Positions 43,361 through 46,300 of a stretch of 64,000 nt of DNA are shown here, piece by piece. Origin of the DNA: Sinohyriopsis cumingii (lineage: Eukaryota > Mollusca > Bivalvia > Unionida > Unionidae). Numbering within the stretch: position 1 is the first letter of the stretch; every line of letters starts with the position of its first letter. Made by a program: the position numbers and the translations under genes. The notes beneath the pieces are model-generated. The model was given only the letters and a program-made list of their open reading frames with translations. It ran no database searches and was not told where the DNA came from. The DNA lies in the NCBI GenBank assembly GCA_028554795.2, contig CM068828.1:6403720-6467719 (forward strand), written 5' to 3'.

Positions 43361-46300
43361 ACTCTCACTCAAGCTTGGTGATAGATAACTTATATTTGGA
43401 TATCTCTCTCCCTCTCTCAAGCCTGGTGATAGATAACTTATATTTGGATACTATACAAAATATGGATTGAAAAACCATATTAAACACTATATTACAAATG
43501 CAAGATTAAAAAGGCTATGTAATAAATATCTTTGCATAATGGTGACAATGATACTTTCCAAGTCCATACTTTCTGTTGGATTTATGTCTGTTTTAACATG
43601 TTTGTCTATTTCAGAGCTTACCATGGCTTTACACCAAAGACATCTCCAGTCCTGTAATTTTCTGACACTGCCGCAGATTTTATCACATACTGCACACTTG
43701 GCACTTACAGGTAGGTTTCCCTCCAGCCACTGGTGGGGCATGGTGATCTGTAAAAACAGGGATTTACCTGTCATTATATTCAGCTCAAGGGGAATCTGCA
43801 TATGCAAAGACCAGCTGTTGCTGCTAATCACTTGCTTAAACCTGACAAGAGTCTCTCTTTATAAAGCCCAACTGTATAACACTTCAAAACAATTGCATGG
43901 AAAAGGGTCCAATTAAACTGGTTCAATTTTATTAAAAAAAATAATGAATTTTGCTATTTTAGTTTTTGGCTAATGATTTCACATAATTAAATACCATTTG
44001 ATTATTGAGTTTGTAACAAACACTGTTATCACACAGACTTGTTGGAATATACATGACACTGTCTTCTTGGAACACACCTCAGTATTACATTGTTATACAT
44101 TGTTACAAGTCTTGCTGGAATATACTTCAGTATTACACTGTGATGACAGTCTTGTTGGAACATACCTCAGTATTAGAGACAATTATGACGCAGCCTTGTT
44201 GAAATATACCTCAGTATTATACTGTGATGACAGTACAGACACTGTTAACAAACAATCTTGTTGGAACAAATCTGAGTATTACACTGTTATTAAACAGTAC
44301 TGTTGGAATATATCTCAGAATCTGACCCTCTCACTTACAATACATGTCACTTTCACAGCTTCCATGTACAGGATTATGAAGAGGGTATTGTACTAGTTAC
44401 CACACTCCCTGAATTGTACATGTGCCTGATTTATTTCTACTGGTTATAAATGTTGTCCAAAAGTGAATTCTCTCTCATGAACCATGATAGTAAAGGGCAG
44501 TCTCTCTCACAAATCATAATGGGAAAGGGCAGTCTCTCACATGAACCCTAACAGAAAAGAATAGCCTCTTTCATGAACCACAAATGGAAAAGGCAGTCTC
44601 TCATGAAGCATAACAGGAAAAGGCAGTCTCTCATGAAGCATAACAGGAAAGGGCAGTCTCTAATGAAGCATAACAGGAAAGGGCAGTCTCTAATGAAGCA
44701 TAACAGGAAAGGGCAGTCTCTCATGAAGCATAACAGGAAAGGGCAGTCTCTAATGAAGCATAACAGGAAAAGGCAGTCTCTCATGAAGCATAACAGGAAA
44801 GGGCAGTCTCTAATGAAGCATAACAGGAAAGGGCAGTCTCTAATGAAGCATAACAGGAAAAGGCTGTCTCTCATGAAGCATAACAGGAAAGGGCAGTCTC
44901 TCATGAAGTATAACAGGAAAAGGCAGTCTCTCATGAAGCATAACAGGAAAAGGCAGTCTCTCATGAAGCATAACAGGAAAAGGCTGTCTCTCATGAAGCA
45001 TAACAGGAAAAGGCAGTCTCTAATGAAGCATAACAGGAAAGGGCAGTCTCTCATGAAGCATAACAGGAAAAGGCAGCCTCTCATGAAGCATAACAGGAAA
45101 GGGCAGTCTCTCATGAAGCATAATAGGAAAGGGCAGTCTCTCATGAAGCATAACAGGAAAAGGCAGCCTCTCATGAAGCATAACAGGAAAAGGCAGTCTC
45201 TCATGAAGCATAACAGGAAAAGGCAGTCTCTCATGAAGCATAACAGGAAAAGGCTGTCTCTCATGAAGCATAACAGGAAAAGGCAGTCTCTCATGAAGCA
45301 TAAAAAGGAAGGGCAGTCTCTCAAAGACCACAACAGGAAAGGACAATAAAACAATTTAACCCACTGATATGTATCCTTTTCAAAATGGGAGTCAGTCAAT
45401 GCAAGATTAACTAAGTTACAATAAATATTTGGGAAATAGTGTATTATGTATTTCAGTCTAATTGACAAAATGCACATATCTGCATATATACAATCTGCCA
45501 AAATAAAGCTCCAACAATGAACAATCTGCCACAATAAAATCCATTAAAACCTTTTGTGAATTTTAAGATCAAAATCTACAAAGTTACATGACCACCCACA
45601 AAAATGACAATAAAATAAATTTAAATGCAGTTGTTTTTTAATGCAAAAATTTGACTTCAGCCACCCTCAACCTGCCTCTCACAAACTCCCAATGAAAATC
45701 AATGTTGTTCTGACGTGAGCACTTTATAGTAGAAAAAGAATAATCTTGCAAGGTAAACAAAATAAAATTTGTGTCATACATTCAGTTTTAAGTCAAAGGG
45801 CAATATTTTTTACCTAGAAGGGGAAGGTCAGCATTAGTTGTCTTGTGACCTTGAACATTAGGTCAAGGCCAACATAATGTAACATCTTGGGACCTTTAGC
45901 TCCAATCAGGTCAGGCTTGGTTCAACTGTTCTTGAGATATCCAGGATACATGTTAAACACGCTTTTCTCACAAACCCATGATATATAAACTCCAACTACA
46001 GATAGAATGTCACCTTTAACCATGTTAACTTTTTTTAAAGTCATGAAAAGCTTAAAAAAAAGGGTCCTCGGAACCAACCCAATATGCATATCCAGTCTGG
46101 TCCAGTCTGGTCAGACTATATTGGCTGTCTTTCACTTAACACAAAGTATTACTCTATGACCCTGTGACCCTGACACAGTAACCAGAAGCAATCAGGTTTC
46201 AAGACCCTCTCAAGGTATTTAAATATCCAATTTAGTTTGGTTTGAATCAATATTCTTTGATACTGACACACTGATGACAATATGGACTGAAGACTGGACA

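Noticed and set aside
44548-45534. Open frames of 328 (minus) and 258 (plus) codons
   Set aside because: Both are translations of the 30-bp minisatellite; a unit divisible by three keeps all frames open. There is no splice or family evidence.
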